Below are positions 17,560 through 26,543 of a stretch of 64,000 nucleotides of DNA, in pieces (the stretch's first letter is position 1; the number at the start of each line of letters is the position of its first letter). The DNA comes from DAIPKP01 sp964545875 (GTDB lineage: Bacteria; Synergistota; Synergistia; Synergistales; Aminiphilaceae), in assembly GCA_964545875.1 (NCBI GenBank), contig CAZJHH010000001.1, positions 513,466 to 577,465 of the forward strand. Reading direction: 5' to 3'. The position numbers were made by a program, and so were the translations under genes. The notes under the pieces were generated by a model. That model saw only the letters and a program-made list of their open reading frames with translations, was not told the origin of the DNA and ran no database searches.

Positions 17560-18392
17560 GAATCCTCGACCTCCTTCAGCACTTCCCGATCCATGCCGAA
17601 GCAGTGGCTTTCCCGGGGAAATTCTTTACGGCGAACCTCTTCGACGTGTTCCTTCAAGGCATCTCGCAGAAGGGCTCCCCCCTGGATGTAGCGCTTCACG
17701 AAACGGGGCTGAAAATCTCCGTAGAGTCCCAGTACATCGTGTAAAACCAGTACCTGGCCGTCGCATCCTCCCCCCGCTCCGATGCCGATAGTTGGTATGG
17801 AAAGATCTGCGGTAATGCGTTCCGCCAAAGGGGCGGGAATACATTCCAGAATTAGCAGCCGGGCTCCGGCTTCCTCCAGAGCCCGGGCATCCTCCACAAG
17901 TTCCCGGGCCTTGGAGGGATCCTTGCCCTGTACCTTGAAGCCCCCCAGGAGCGTGGCGGATTGAGGAGTAAGTCCGATATGACCCACCACGGCTATTCCC
18001 GCCCGGGTGAGGGCCCGTACCGTGTTGGCCTGCCTCGTGCCTCCCTCCAATTTCACCGCATCCACTCCGGCTTCCTTCACAAGTCTTCCGGCGTTACGAA
18101 TGGCTTCGGATTCACCGGTCTCGTAGGAGAGAAAGGGCATATCTCCCACGATGAAGGGTTTCGAGGCTCCCCGGGTCACGCCCTGAGACGCGAGGATCAT
18201 CATCTCCAGGGTAACCGGAAGGGTTCCCGAAAAACCCTGTTCCACCATTCCCAGAGAGTCCCCCACGAGAATCATGTCCGCCCCGGCCTCTTCCACCAGC
18301 CGGGCCTGCCAGAAACTGTATGCGGTAAGCATGGAGATGGGTTCTTTTTGGGCCTTCATCTCCTCGAGACGATGCAGGGATATCTTTTTCAT
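17556..18392 (-). CDS. panB: 3-methyl-2-oxobutanoate hydroxymethyltransferase
   Basis: A 278-residue TIM-barrel enzyme that transfers a hydroxymethyl group from 5,10-methylene-tetrahydrofolate to alpha-ketoisovalerate, giving ketopantoate. Hallmarks are ITMLTAYSFWQARLVEEAG-like N-terminus, MILVGDSLGMVEQG with a magnesium-binding Asp, DAVKLEGG, and VVGHIGLTPQS. Length is normal for the family. It overlaps panE by 3-4 bases and follows panD by about 28 bases. The ATG follows AGGCGG. Confidence 0.95.
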   Translation of the reverse strand: MKKISLHRLEEMKAQKEPISMLTAYSFWQARLVEEAGADMILVGDSLGMVEQGFSGTLPVTLEMMILASQGVTRGASKPFIVGDMPFLSYETGESEAIRNAGRLVKEAGVDAVKLEGGTRQANTVRALTRAGIAVVGHIGLTPQSATLLGGFKVQGKDPSKARELVEDARALEEAGARLLILECIPAPLAERITADLSIPTIGIGAGGGCDGQVLVLHDVLGLYGDFQPRFVKRYIQGGALLRDALKEHVEEVRRKEFPRESHCFGMDREVLKEVEDS

Positions 18393-18420
18393 TTTTTTCC
18401 GCCTTTCTGTGCTTGGGCTC

Positions 18421-18783
18421 CTACATCTGAAAAATCCTGCAGGGGTGGTTCGAGGAGTCCAGCTTTACTATCCGGGGATGAAAATTGCGGGCCTCTTCAT
18501 GGGAGAAGAGCCCCCAGGCCATGATGATCACCCGGTCTCCCGGAGAGCCCAGCCTTGCGGCGGCTCCGTTGAGCCCTATGATGCCGCTTTTTCGGGGGGC
18601 TTCGATGACGTAGGTTTCAAAACGGCTCCCTGTGGACATGTTGGCTACCAGAACCTTTTCTCCCCGGAGTAGTTCCGCCTGATCCATAAGATCTCCGTCG
18701 ATGGCGATGCTTCCGTCGTATTCCAGGTTCGCTTCGGTGATTACCGCTCCGTGAAGCTTTCCCCGCAGCATTTGTATCTGCAT
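18421..18783 (-). CDS. panD: Aspartate 1-decarboxylase proenzyme
   Basis: A 120-residue pyruvoyl-dependent enzyme making beta-alanine from aspartate. The self-cleavage site is visible as LEYDGSIAID, where the Gly-Ser bond is cut and the serine becomes the pyruvoyl group. Other conserved elements are KVLVANMSTGSRFETYVIEA and LNGAAARLGSPGDRVIIMAWG. The ATG overlaps the panC stop by one base (TAATG), implying coupled translation. Confidence 0.96.
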   Translation of the reverse strand: MQIQMLRGKLHGAVITEANLEYDGSIAIDGDLMDQAELLRGEKVLVANMSTGSRFETYVIEAPRKSGIIGLNGAAARLGSPGDRVIIMAWGLFSHEEARNFHPRIVKLDSSNHPCRIFQM

Positions 18784-19637
18784 TACCGGGAGGTCTCCAA
18801 AAGGCAGTTGTCGATGAGCCGGGTCGTGCCCACCCGTACCGCCAGGGCAAGGAGAGCGGCATCTTCCACTTTTTCCAGAGGTTCCAGGGTTTCGGAATGT
18901 CGGATTTCCACGTACTCTGGTTGTGCCAGGGGGCTTTTTTCGAATCGCGTCAGTATCATTTCCCGAAGAGCGGCAACGCGGCTTTCTCCATCCTGCAGGG
19001 CTTTTTTAGCCATCTCCAGGGAGGCGTTCAGGAGCAGGGCTTCCCGGCGCTCCTCCTCGGAAAGATAGGCGTTGCGGCTACTCTTGGCAAGCCCGTCGGA
19101 ATCACGCACGATGGGACAGGGGCGAATTTCTACGGGGACGTTCAGATCCCGTACCATTCGCTGAATCACCTTGAGCTGCTGGTAGTCCTTCTGGCCGAAG
19201 TAGGCTCGGTGAGGACGGGCCAGATTGAAGAGTTTCAGCACCACCGTGCATACTCCTCGAAAATGTCCCGGCCGGGAGGCTCCGCAGAGATCTCGGGCCA
19301 GGAAACACTCGTCCACGAAAACCGAATGATCTTTTTCGTACATTGTTTCGGGTTCCGGAGCAAAAAGAAGATCCGTTCCCTCCGCTTCGAGAAGGGCCGC
19401 ATCCCGTTCCATGTTCCGGGGGTAGCTCTGAAAATCTTCGGAAGGACCGAATTGAGCAGGATTGACGAAGATGGAAACCACCGTGAGATCATTCTCCTCT
19501 TTGCACTGCCGCACAAGGGAGAGATGCCCCTCGTGAAGAAAACCCATGGTGGGAACCAGACCTATGGTCCTCCCCCGCTCCCGTTCTTCCTCTACCCTTC
19601 GGGATATAACCCGGGGATCTTTGACAGTAACCGTCAT
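18783..19637 (-). CDS. panC: Pantothenate synthetase
   Basis: A 284-residue ATP-dependent ligase that joins pantoate and beta-alanine. The nucleotide-binding motifs are present: PTMGFLHEGHLSLVRQ (the HxGH class), FVNPAQFGPSEDFQSYPR, YFGQKDYQQL and KSSRNAYLSEEER-type KMSKS-like loop. It is first in the operon with GGAGGTG before its ATG. With panD, panB and panE the operon covers every dedicated step from ketoisovalerate and aspartate to pantothenate. Confidence 0.96.
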   Translation of the reverse strand: MTVTVKDPRVISRRVEEERERGRTIGLVPTMGFLHEGHLSLVRQCKEENDLTVVSIFVNPAQFGPSEDFQSYPRNMERDAALLEAEGTDLLFAPEPETMYEKDHSVFVDECFLARDLCGASRPGHFRGVCTVVLKLFNLARPHRAYFGQKDYQQLKVIQRMVRDLNVPVEIRPCPIVRDSDGLAKSSRNAYLSEEERREALLLNASLEMAKKALQDGESRVAALREMILTRFEKSPLAQPEYVEIRHSETLEPLEKVEDAALLALAVRVGTTRLIDNCLLETSR

Positions 19638-19701
19638 ATCCTACACCTCCAGCAAGCCTGATTGGAAATCTCCTCGTGTAAATGATGAAGAAAGTCAAGA
19701 C

Positions 19702-19730
19702 ACCATACCCCAAGAAAGGCAATCTTTCAA
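19702..19730 (-). promoter_or_regulatory. Predicted promoter of the panCDBE operon
   Basis: On the minus strand TTGAAA (19725-19730), a 17-base spacer and TATGGT (19702-19707) lie about 65 bases before the panC ATG. Confidence 0.5.
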
Positions 19731-20492
19731 TCATATGTCAAATTCGGCGGTCATGAGCATTTTCCATGTTCATTTTTCCCGTATTTATGCAAGTTGTTTT
19801 GTACGAAAGAGGAGGTCGAGTTTAGTTTTTTCTCATGATGTTTTATTTTTCCAAGAATTTTTGCCTCGTGGAGAAGGACGAATTTTTTTCGAAATATTAG
19901 TCCCCCCAAGCCTTTCTTTCTCGGATACAGCTGCGAAAGAACGATGGCGCTCTTTTTCGGGTATCTTTCCTGGTGAAACTTTGGGGTGTTGATTTTAGAC
20001 TCCAGAGGAGTAGAATGGAACAAAAGAAGTTTTTTTGGACAATGATGTAAGCCTAGTTCATTTTTGGCGCAGAAATGAAGTCGCAAAATCAGCAAGTTTG
20101 CGCTCCAAAGTTGCTGGAAATTTTTTCTTGGTTGCAGGCCGTGCCTTCTAGTTCCCCGTTGTTCGAGGCAAAGTACGTATTACCGATCGATTTTCCTGGA
20201 TGCCGTGGTATTTGTTTGGCCGGGCTTTTTCAAGAATTTTCATGGGTTTTTCGTATTTCCTCGTGTCCGGGTAAATTCTCCGGGAGTTCCATCCGGCATT
20301 TTTTTCCATTTCATGAGGAAGGAACCCGGCAGTTTTTCGATAACGCATCTTTCTCCGGACTCAACGAATCTAGCAGGGCAGTGCGTAGACTCTCTCTAGA
20401 TAAACGTTTCTTTTGGAAAATTTCGTTGGAAAAGCTTGGGATGTTCAGTTTGTTTTTCGATTCGAGAAAGGAGGAATGAGTAGGAAAAAGAG

Positions 20493-20521
20493 TTGCGCGG
20501 TACGAGGGAGAATGCTTTATA
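20493..20521 (+). promoter_or_regulatory. Predicted promoter of the first DUF3798 operon
   Basis: TTGCGC (20493-20498), 17-base spacer, TTTATA (20516-20521), 25 bases before the TTG start codon. Confidence 0.5.
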
Positions 20522-20545
20522 CCAATGTATGAGGAGGGAATTATT

Positions 20546-21754
20546 TTGAGAAAGAATTTTTTTGCAGCGTTTATTCTTGTCTTGACCCTGGTTTTCTGTG
20601 GCGCCGCTTTCGCGGAAGCGGATTTCCATATCGGTATCTGCACCGGTACGGTTTCCCAGTCCGAGGATGATCTCCGGGGAGCGGAGAAACTTATCGAGCT
20701 TTATGGAGACGTAGCAAACGGCGGTATGATCAAGCATATCACCTATCCGGACAACTTCATGCAGGAAATGGAAACCACCATTTCCCAGATCGCCAGCTTT
20801 GCAGACGATCCCAAGATGAAGGCGGTTATCGTGAACCAGGCCATCCCCGGTACCACCGAAGGTTTCCGCCGCATTCGGGAGATGCGGGACGACATCATCC
20901 TCATTGCCGGCGAGGCCCATGAAGATCCCGGGGTTATCGAATCCATAGCGGATCTCGTGATCAATTGCGACAATATCGCCCGGGGCTATCTCATCATCGA
21001 GGCGGCGAAGAAACTCGGTGCCACCGATTTCGTACACATCTCCTTCCCCCGGCATATGAGCTACGAGCTTCTTTCCCGGCGGCGCAACATCATGAAGGTG
21101 GCCTGCGAGGATCTGGGGCTGAAGTTCCACTTCGAGACCGCTCCGGATCCCACCAGCGACGTCGGTGTGGCGGGAGCCCAGCAGTTCATTCTCGAGAAGG
21201 TTCCTGCCTGGCTGGATAAATACGGCGAGAATACCGCTTTCTTCTGCACCAATGACGCCCACACGGAGCCTCTCCTCAAGAGGATCGCCGAAGAGGGGGG
21301 CTATTTCATCGAAGCGGATCTTCCCTCTCCTCTCATGGGATATCCCGGTGCTTTGGGCATCGAGCTTTCCGATGTGAAGGGCGACTGGCCCGCCATTCTC
21401 GGCAGAGTTGAAGAGGCCGTGGCGGCCAAGGGCGGCGCCGGCCGCATGGGTACCTGGGCTTACTCCTATGGCTACACGAATTCCGTGGGCCTCGGGGAGC
21501 TCGCCATCGAGCTGGCTAAGGACGGCGTTACCCACAATAACTTCAAACGTTCCTTCAAGCCCGAAATGGTGTTCAAGGCCTATGCCAAGTGCACCCCCGG
21601 CGCCCAGTGGAACGGCAGCATCTACACGGATATCAACACCGGCGTGGAGAAGAAGAACCACATCCTTCTCTACCAGGATACCTACGTGTTCGGCAAGGGC
21701 TATATGGGCATGACCGACGTGGAAGTGCCCGCCAAGTACTTCGAAGTGAAGTAG
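20546..21754 (+). CDS. DUF3798-family periplasmic binding-like protein (system 1)
   Basis: A 402-residue secreted protein. The signal peptide (LRKNFFAAFILVLTLVFCGAAFAEA) ends with a signal peptidase I-like site and has no lipobox. The mature part resembles a type I periplasmic-binding fold: GICTGTVSQSEDDLRGA, KAVIVNQAIPGTTEGF, then the strongly conserved HISFPRHMSYELLSRRR and GAQQFILEKVP...ENTAFFCTND. The same motifs occur in the paralogue at 43490. I recognise it as DUF3798; its ligand is unknown. It takes the place of a substrate-binding protein ahead of an RbsA-like ATPase and two permeases. TTG 20546 is preferred because AGGAGGG (20532-20538) is correctly spaced; ATG 20525 has no such site. 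Confidence 0.85.
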   Translation: MRKNFFAAFILVLTLVFCGAAFAEADFHIGICTGTVSQSEDDLRGAEKLIELYGDVANGGMIKHITYPDNFMQEMETTISQIASFADDPKMKAVIVNQAIPGTTEGFRRIREMRDDIILIAGEAHEDPGVIESIADLVINCDNIARGYLIIEAAKKLGATDFVHISFPRHMSYELLSRRRNIMKVACEDLGLKFHFETAPDPTSDVGVAGAQQFILEKVPAWLDKYGENTAFFCTNDAHTEPLLKRIAEEGGYFIEADLPSPLMGYPGALGIELSDVKGDWPAILGRVEEAVAAKGGAGRMGTWAYSYGYTNSVGLGELAIELAKDGVTHNNFKRSFKPEMVFKAYAKCTPGAQWNGSIYTDINTGVEKKNHILLYQDTYVFGKGYMGMTDVEVPAKYFEVK

Positions 21755-21769
21755 GATTTTGCAGGTACC

Positions 21770-21799
21770 GTCCGGGGAGAATTCTTTCTCCCCGGATTT
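21770..21799 (+). terminator. Hairpin terminator/attenuator after the first DUF3798 gene
   Basis: TCCGGGGAGAA (21770-21780) pairs with TTCTCCCCGGA (21785-21795), followed by TTTTC. It lies between the binding-like protein gene and its ATPase gene, so it probably lowers downstream expression relative to the periplasmic protein. Confidence 0.75.
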
Positions 21800-21817
21800 T
21801 CTTGCCTTTCCGTTCCG

Positions 21818-21839
21818 TGCGGCTTTTGATCAAAAGCCG
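21818..21839. repeat. 22-base perfect palindrome in the DUF3798-ATPase gap
   Basis: A perfect inverted repeat (half-site GCGGCTTTTGA) 22 bases after the terminator and 146 bases before the ATPase ATG. It could be an operator for an internal promoter or a second hairpin. It has no T-run. Confidence 0.55.
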
Positions 21840-21985
21840 CCATTCCAATTGAACAGTATACAGAGCATTGTCCATGACCCTCTTTAAACGGAACCACCGG
21901 GCTTTCTTGATTGTTTCGAAAGAGATGCCGGTGGGAAGATGGGGTATGGAAAGCGCCAGGGTTCCCATTGAAAGGATGACAATTT

Positions 21986-23596
21986 ATGACAGCCCAGGAA
22001 CCACTATTGAAAATGGAAGGGGTAGGAAAGTCGTACTACGGCAATCGGGTGCTGAAGAACGTCAATCTTACCCTGGAAAAAGGAGAAATCCTCGGACTTG
22101 TAGGAGAAAACGGGGCGGGTAAATCCACCCTGATGAATATTCTTTTCGGTATGACCGTTATCCGGGATACCGGAGGCTACGAGGGCAAGGTGTACATTGA
22201 CGGGAAGGAAGCAAATTTCTCCAACCCCTTTGATGCCCTCGATGAAGGCATCGGTATGGTGCACCAGGAGTTTTCCCTCATTCCCGGTTTCACCGTGGCG
22301 GAAAACGTGGTGCTGAACCGGGAACCCATGAAATACAACCCCCTGGTGGAGGCCTTCGGAGAACGCCTCAGTACCATCGATCGTCCCGAGATCAGCCGCC
22401 GGGGTAAAGATGCGGTGGCGAAGCTGAACGTGGTGATGGATCCGGAAACCCTGATTTCCGAGCTTCCCGTGGGACACAAGCAGTTTACCGAGATTGCCCG
22501 GGAAATCGACAAAAAGAAAACCCGGCTTCTCGTGCTGGACGAACCCACCGCGGTGCTCACGGAGTCCGAGGCGGATATTCTGCTGAAGGCTATGAAGCGT
22601 TTGGCGGGTATGGGAATTTCCATTATCTTCATTTCCCATCGGCTTCACGAGATTATCGAAGTCTGTGACAAGATCGTGGTTCTCCGGGACGGAGAGATCG
22701 TGGAAGAGACTACTCCGGATAAGACAGATGTCATGGATATCGCCTCCCACATGGTGGGGCGGAGCGTGGCGGATGCTTTTCAGCGGGACGAAGCCCCCCG
22801 GGAAGAGGGAGAAACTATTCTCTCGGTTCAGCATCTCTGGGTGGATATGCCGGGAGAATTGGTGCGGGATGTCTCTCTGGAGATCCGCAGGGGAGAAATT
22901 TTCGGCATCGGCGGCCTCGCCGGACAGGGCAAGCTCGGTATCGCCAACGGCGTTATGGGGATGTTCCCCGCGGGAGGCAAGGTCTTTTTCGAAGGGGAGC
23001 CGGTACCACTCAACCATCCCAGGGAAAGCCTGAGAACCGGCATGGCGGCGGTTTTCGAGGATCGCCGGGGCGTAGGGCTTCTTCTGGAGGAGCCTATCTC
23101 CTGGAATATCATCTTTACGGCTCTTCAGATGCAGGACAAATTTCTGAAGCCCCTTATGGGCGGTCTCTTCCGGATTCGGGACGAGAAGGCCATCGCCGAG
23201 GAGGCCCGATCCTACATCAAGAGCCTGGAAATTCGCTGTGTGGACGAAAACCAGCCGGTACAGGAGCTTTCCGGAGGAAATCAGCAGAAGATCTGTCTTG
23301 CCAAGGCCTTTGCCACCCACCCCAAACTTCTTTTCGTGGCGGAACCCACCCGGGGGATCGACGTGGGAGCCAAGAGAGTGGTGCTGGAAACTCTCAAGGA
23401 GTATAACCGACGCAGGGGGACCACGGTGGTGATGATCTCTTCGGAGCTGGAAGAACTGCGCTCCATCTGTGATCGCATCGCCATCATCAACGAAGGAACG
23501 GTGGCGGGCATCCGGCCTGCCAGCGCACCCTCCACGGAGTTCGGTCTTCTCATGCTCGGCGAAGTGGATGCCAAGGCGGAGGTGGAGTCCCGGTGA
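21986..23596 (+). CDS. Sugar-type ABC transporter ATP-binding protein, two ABC cassettes (RbsA/MglA-like, system 1)
   Basis: A 536-residue ATPase with two nucleotide-binding domains. The first (residues ~7-245) has Walker A GENGAGKST, Q-loop MVHQEFSLIPG, Walker B LLVLDEPTAVL and a degenerate signature ELPVGHKQ. The second (~265-520) has GGLAGQGK in place of Walker A, signature LSGGNQQKICLAKAF and FVAEPTRGIDVGAKR. This is the CUT2 arrangement of ribose, galactose and nucleoside (BmpA-type) importers. It couples ATP hydrolysis to the permease pair that follows. Its TGA overlaps the next GTG. The substrate is not deducible from the ATPase. Confidence 0.92.
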   Translation: MTAQEPLLKMEGVGKSYYGNRVLKNVNLTLEKGEILGLVGENGAGKSTLMNILFGMTVIRDTGGYEGKVYIDGKEANFSNPFDALDEGIGMVHQEFSLIPGFTVAENVVLNREPMKYNPLVEAFGERLSTIDRPEISRRGKDAVAKLNVVMDPETLISELPVGHKQFTEIAREIDKKKTRLLVLDEPTAVLTESEADILLKAMKRLAGMGISIIFISHRLHEIIEVCDKIVVLRDGEIVEETTPDKTDVMDIASHMVGRSVADAFQRDEAPREEGETILSVQHLWVDMPGELVRDVSLEIRRGEIFGIGGLAGQGKLGIANGVMGMFPAGGKVFFEGEPVPLNHPRESLRTGMAAVFEDRRGVGLLLEEPISWNIIFTALQMQDKFLKPLMGGLFRIRDEKAIAEEARSYIKSLEIRCVDENQPVQELSGGNQQKICLAKAFATHPKLLFVAEPTRGIDVGAKRVVLETLKEYNRRRGTTVVMISSELEELRSICDRIAIINEGTVAGIRPASAPSTEFGLLMLGEVDAKAEVESR

Positions 23597-24639
23597 AAAA
23601 CATCAAGAATTTTCTCGAAAAGGCGGGGTGGCCCCGAGTTATCATCGCCCTCTTCCTTTTGGCTCTTTTTGTCATCGCCCCCTTTGTGGAGGTTCGGGTA
23701 GACGCTTCCATAAGCGATACTCTGGTCCGTTTCGGCATGAACGGGGTCATGGTGCTTGCCATGGTTCCCATGATTCAGTCCGGATGCGGTCTCAACTTCG
23801 GCCTTCCCCTAGGCATCATCGCAGGGCTTCTCGGAGCGGTGACGAGCATTGAAATCGGTATTCCCGGCGTTCTGGGCATTCTCATCGCCATGGCAGTGGC
23901 GGTGCCCATCGCGGTGATTCTCGGATGGGCCTACGGGCTTCTCCTCAACCGCGTCAAGGGTGGAGAGATGATGATTGCCACCTACGTGGGTTTTTCCTCG
24001 GTGGCCTTCATGTGCATCATGTGGCTGGTGCTCCCCTACAAGAGTTCCAACATGGTATGGGGCTATGCCGGAAAGGGGTTGCGTACCACCATCTCCGTGG
24101 AAGGTTTCTGGCACCAGGCCATCAGCGACATCGGCTCCTTCCAGATAGGGGATTTCTTTTACTGCCCCACGGGAATGTTCCTCTTCTTCGGGCTCATGTG
24201 CCTGGGGATGTGGCTTTTCCTGAAAACCAAAACCGGTACCGCCATGACCACCGTAGGATCCAATCCCGAATATGCCCGTTCTTCCGGGGTGAACATCGAC
24301 AACATGCGTACCATCTCGGTGATTCTCTCCACGGTACTGGGAGCCATCGGTATCATCATCTACGAACAGAGTTTCGGATTCGTGCAGCTCTACATGGGCC
24401 CCTTCTACATGGCCTTTCCCGCTGTATCCGCAATTCTCATCGGAGGCGCTTCGGTGCATAAGGCCACCATCATGAACGTGATTATCGGAACCATCCTCTT
24501 CCAGGGGATTCTTACCATGACTCCCTCGGTTATCAACAGCATGATCCAGACGGACATGTCCGAGGTTATCCGTATCATCGTTTCCAACGGTATGATCCTC
24601 TATGCGCTGACGCGAGTTATGAGGGTGAAAAAATCATGA
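23593..24639 (+). CDS. CUT2-type ABC transporter permease (system 1, first)
   Basis: A 348-residue membrane protein with 8-10 hydrophobic segments, of the RbsC/YufP-like branched permease superfamily. Recognisable elements are SDTLVRFGMNGVMVLAMVP, the long periplasmic loop rich in Tyr/Trp near residues 140-180, KTGTAMTTVGSNPEYARSSG (the cytoplasmic coupling loop) and ILIGGASVHKAT. GTG 23593 overlaps the ATPase stop by four bases, and its own TGA overlaps the next ATG, so the three genes are translationally coupled. Confidence 0.9.
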   Translation: MKNIKNFLEKAGWPRVIIALFLLALFVIAPFVEVRVDASISDTLVRFGMNGVMVLAMVPMIQSGCGLNFGLPLGIIAGLLGAVTSIEIGIPGVLGILIAMAVAVPIAVILGWAYGLLLNRVKGGEMMIATYVGFSSVAFMCIMWLVLPYKSSNMVWGYAGKGLRTTISVEGFWHQAISDIGSFQIGDFFYCPTGMFLFFGLMCLGMWLFLKTKTGTAMTTVGSNPEYARSSGVNIDNMRTISVILSTVLGAIGIIIYEQSFGFVQLYMGPFYMAFPAVSAILIGGASVHKATIMNVIIGTILFQGILTMTPSVINSMIQTDMSEVIRIIVSNGMILYALTRVMRVKKS

Positions 24640-25745
24640 CCAAACAATCCAAGTTTTCCAAAAGCAATCTTTCCCATCTCCTGGCGGCCAATGCGGTGCC
24701 CATCGTGTTTATCCTCATCAGTGTCATTGGCATTCCTCTCTCCAAGTTTTCGCCGGGGTATTTGATTCAGGAGATGCTGGTTCGCCTCTCCCGGGATTCC
24801 TTTCTCGTTTTGAGCCTTCTCATTCCCATCATGGCTGGAATGGGACTGAATTTCGGTATGGTTCTCGGAGCCATGGCGGGACAGATCGGGCTTATTTTCA
24901 TCAGCGACTGGAATATCGTGGGAATCCACGGCATGGTGCTGGCCATGCTTATCTCCACTCCTCTGGCGATTTTCCTGGGGTGGATGTGCGGAGCCATTCT
25001 CAACCGTGCCAAGGGACGGGAGATGGTTACGGGATTCATCCTGGGATTTTTCATGAACGGAGTGTATCAACTGGTGGTGCTTTACGGCTTCGGTAAGGTG
25101 ATTCCCGTTCAGAACGCCAAACTGGTACTTTCCCGGGGTTTCGGAGTGCGTAACGTTACCAATCTTGAGGGCATACGGAAATGTCTGGACAATCTCATTC
25201 CTTTTGAAATTTCGGGGATTTCCGTGCCTCTGGCCACGTTCCTGGTTATCGCGGCCTTCTGCGTTTTCGTGGTGTGGTTCCGGCGTACCAAGCTGGGGCA
25301 GGATATGAGAGCGGTGGGGCAGGATATGGACGTGGCCCGGTCTGCGGGAATTCCCGTGGAGCGTACCCGGCTCATTTCCATCATGATCTCCACGGTGCTC
25401 GCCTGCTACGGCCAGATCATCTTCCTCCAGAATATCGGTACCATGAATACCTACAACAGCCACGAGCAGGCGGGAATGTTCGCCATCGCTTCGTTGCTGG
25501 TAGGAGGAGCCAGCGTTTCCCGGGCTTCCATTCTCAACGTTTTCGTGGGGGTGGTACTTTTCCACCTGATGTTCGTGGTTTCTCCCATGGCGGGAAAACA
25601 TCTTATCGGAGAAGCTCAGCTGGGGGAGTACTTCCGGGTCTTCGTTTCCTACGGTATCATCGCCATCGCCCTGGTACTCCACGCATGGAGGCGTTTTAAA
25701 GAACGCGAACGTTCCCGGAGCGCCCTTCGGGGCGAAGCCGCCTAA
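24636..25745 (+). CDS. CUT2-type ABC transporter permease (system 1, second)
   Basis: A 369-residue permease of the same superfamily. It keeps the coupling loop RTKLGQDMRAVGQDMDVARSAG and the membrane signature MGLNFGMVLGAMAGQIGLI, followed by LLVGGASVSRAS. It is paralogous to the gene at 47405 in the second system and presumably forms a heterodimer with the preceding permease. The ATGA overlap fixes the start at 24636. Confidence 0.9.
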   Translation: MTKQSKFSKSNLSHLLAANAVPIVFILISVIGIPLSKFSPGYLIQEMLVRLSRDSFLVLSLLIPIMAGMGLNFGMVLGAMAGQIGLIFISDWNIVGIHGMVLAMLISTPLAIFLGWMCGAILNRAKGREMVTGFILGFFMNGVYQLVVLYGFGKVIPVQNAKLVLSRGFGVRNVTNLEGIRKCLDNLIPFEISGISVPLATFLVIAAFCVFVVWFRRTKLGQDMRAVGQDMDVARSAGIPVERTRLISIMISTVLACYGQIIFLQNIGTMNTYNSHEQAGMFAIASLLVGGASVSRASILNVFVGVVLFHLMFVVSPMAGKHLIGEAQLGEYFRVFVSYGIIAIALVLHAWRRFKERERSRSALRGEAA

Positions 25746-25763
25746 AAAGGAGGAGAGAAAATT

Positions 25764-26153
25764 ATGAGACGCATACTGGTGAGCGCTCTTCTTCTGGCGG
25801 CCCTGGTGGGCCTGGGGTTTTACTGTTACGATGCGGGGCGGGCCTACGACCTCCTCGTGGATAATCACGACATTACCCTGGGAGAAAACACCTACTCCGG
25901 AGAACGGGACGTCAACGTGATTCTGGATGCGAACGAGCCTCTCGAAATGGCCCCCCAGGATACCATGGTTTCTACCGTGGCAGGAAAGAAACACACTATC
26001 ACCGTGGAAATTCTCGACGAGAACTACGAGGTGGTGGAGACCGTGACGGGCAAATTTACCCTCAAGGATCCCGAAAAGCGTTTTCTGAGTATTCCCGCCT
26101 TTCTCGGAAAAAATACAGAGTGGATCATCGAGAATCCTCAGAAGCAGAAGTAA
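25764..26153 (+). CDS. Small membrane-anchored or secreted protein of unknown function
   Basis: A 129-residue protein with one N-terminal hydrophobic segment (ILVSALLLAALVGLGFYCYDAG), then a beta-rich hydrophilic domain with alternating charged residues (VSTVAGKKHTITVEILDENYEVVETVTGKF). I cannot assign a family with certainty; it may belong to a DUF that travels with these transporters. A strong AAAGGAGGAGAG precedes the ATG, 19 bases after the permease stop. It is present only in system 1, not in the paralogous operon at 43-48 kb. A role as accessory subunit of the transporter is plausible but unproven. Confidence 0.75.
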   Translation: MRRILVSALLLAALVGLGFYCYDAGRAYDLLVDNHDITLGENTYSGERDVNVILDANEPLEMAPQDTMVSTVAGKKHTITVEILDENYEVVETVTGKFTLKDPEKRFLSIPAFLGKNTEWIIENPQKQK

Positions 26154-26543
26154 CCTAAGGTATTAAAGACGTTTCTTCCGGAATTTTTCGGAGGATCTCG
26201 CCAACGGATAAAGGCCGGGGTGTTTTTCCGTAGAAAAACGGAAAATTCCGGCCTTTATCCGTTTTCTTTATGTATCCTGCATGGAACCCGAAAGGAGTTT
26301 TCCCTTTCAATTTCCTTGAACGGATGAAAGCAATATGAAAGTCCATGCTGTTTTTTTGTTCTTCTCCCTTGGAGTATCCCCTATTTCTCGGTATTTCTTG
26401 GTATAATGACAATGCAGCATGGGAAAAAAACGAAAAAAGCATCCTTCCCAAAGGGCTGTTATGTGGCATAATACTATCAATAGAGATAAATCTCTACGGA
26501 GGGGTTTTCCTAAAGAAACGGTGCGGAGAGGAGGGGCTTATGC
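26154..26543. other. Intergenic region before the CheY-like gene
   Basis: About 390 bases with the operon terminator (26203-26270) and a probable promoter: the extended -10 element TTGGTATAAT (TATAAT at 26402-26407) with no convincing -35. No gene seen. Confidence 0.5.
26203..26270 (+). terminator. Terminator of the first DUF3798 operon
   Basis: A 16-base stem (AACGGATAAAGGCCGG at 26203-26218 with its complement at 26248-26263) encloses a second small hairpin (TTTTCCGT/ACGGAAAA) and is followed by TTTTCTTT. Confidence 0.9.

Larger units (their letters stand above)
19638..20545. other. Long AT-rich intergenic region between panC and the first DUF3798 operon
   Basis: About 900 bases separating divergent operons. 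It contains the pan promoter (19702-19730) and a promoter for the DUF3798 operon (20493-20521). Open frames here, such as one at 20075-20479, have no ribosome site and atypical composition rich in Phe and Ser, so I do not call them. No RNA structure was recognised. The size is unusual in this otherwise dense window. Confidence 0.4.

Noticed and set aside
20075..20479. 134-codon open frame in the long spacer before the first DUF3798 operon
   Set aside because: No ribosome site, Phe/Ser-rich composition unlike the neighbouring genes, and AT-rich spacer sequence.
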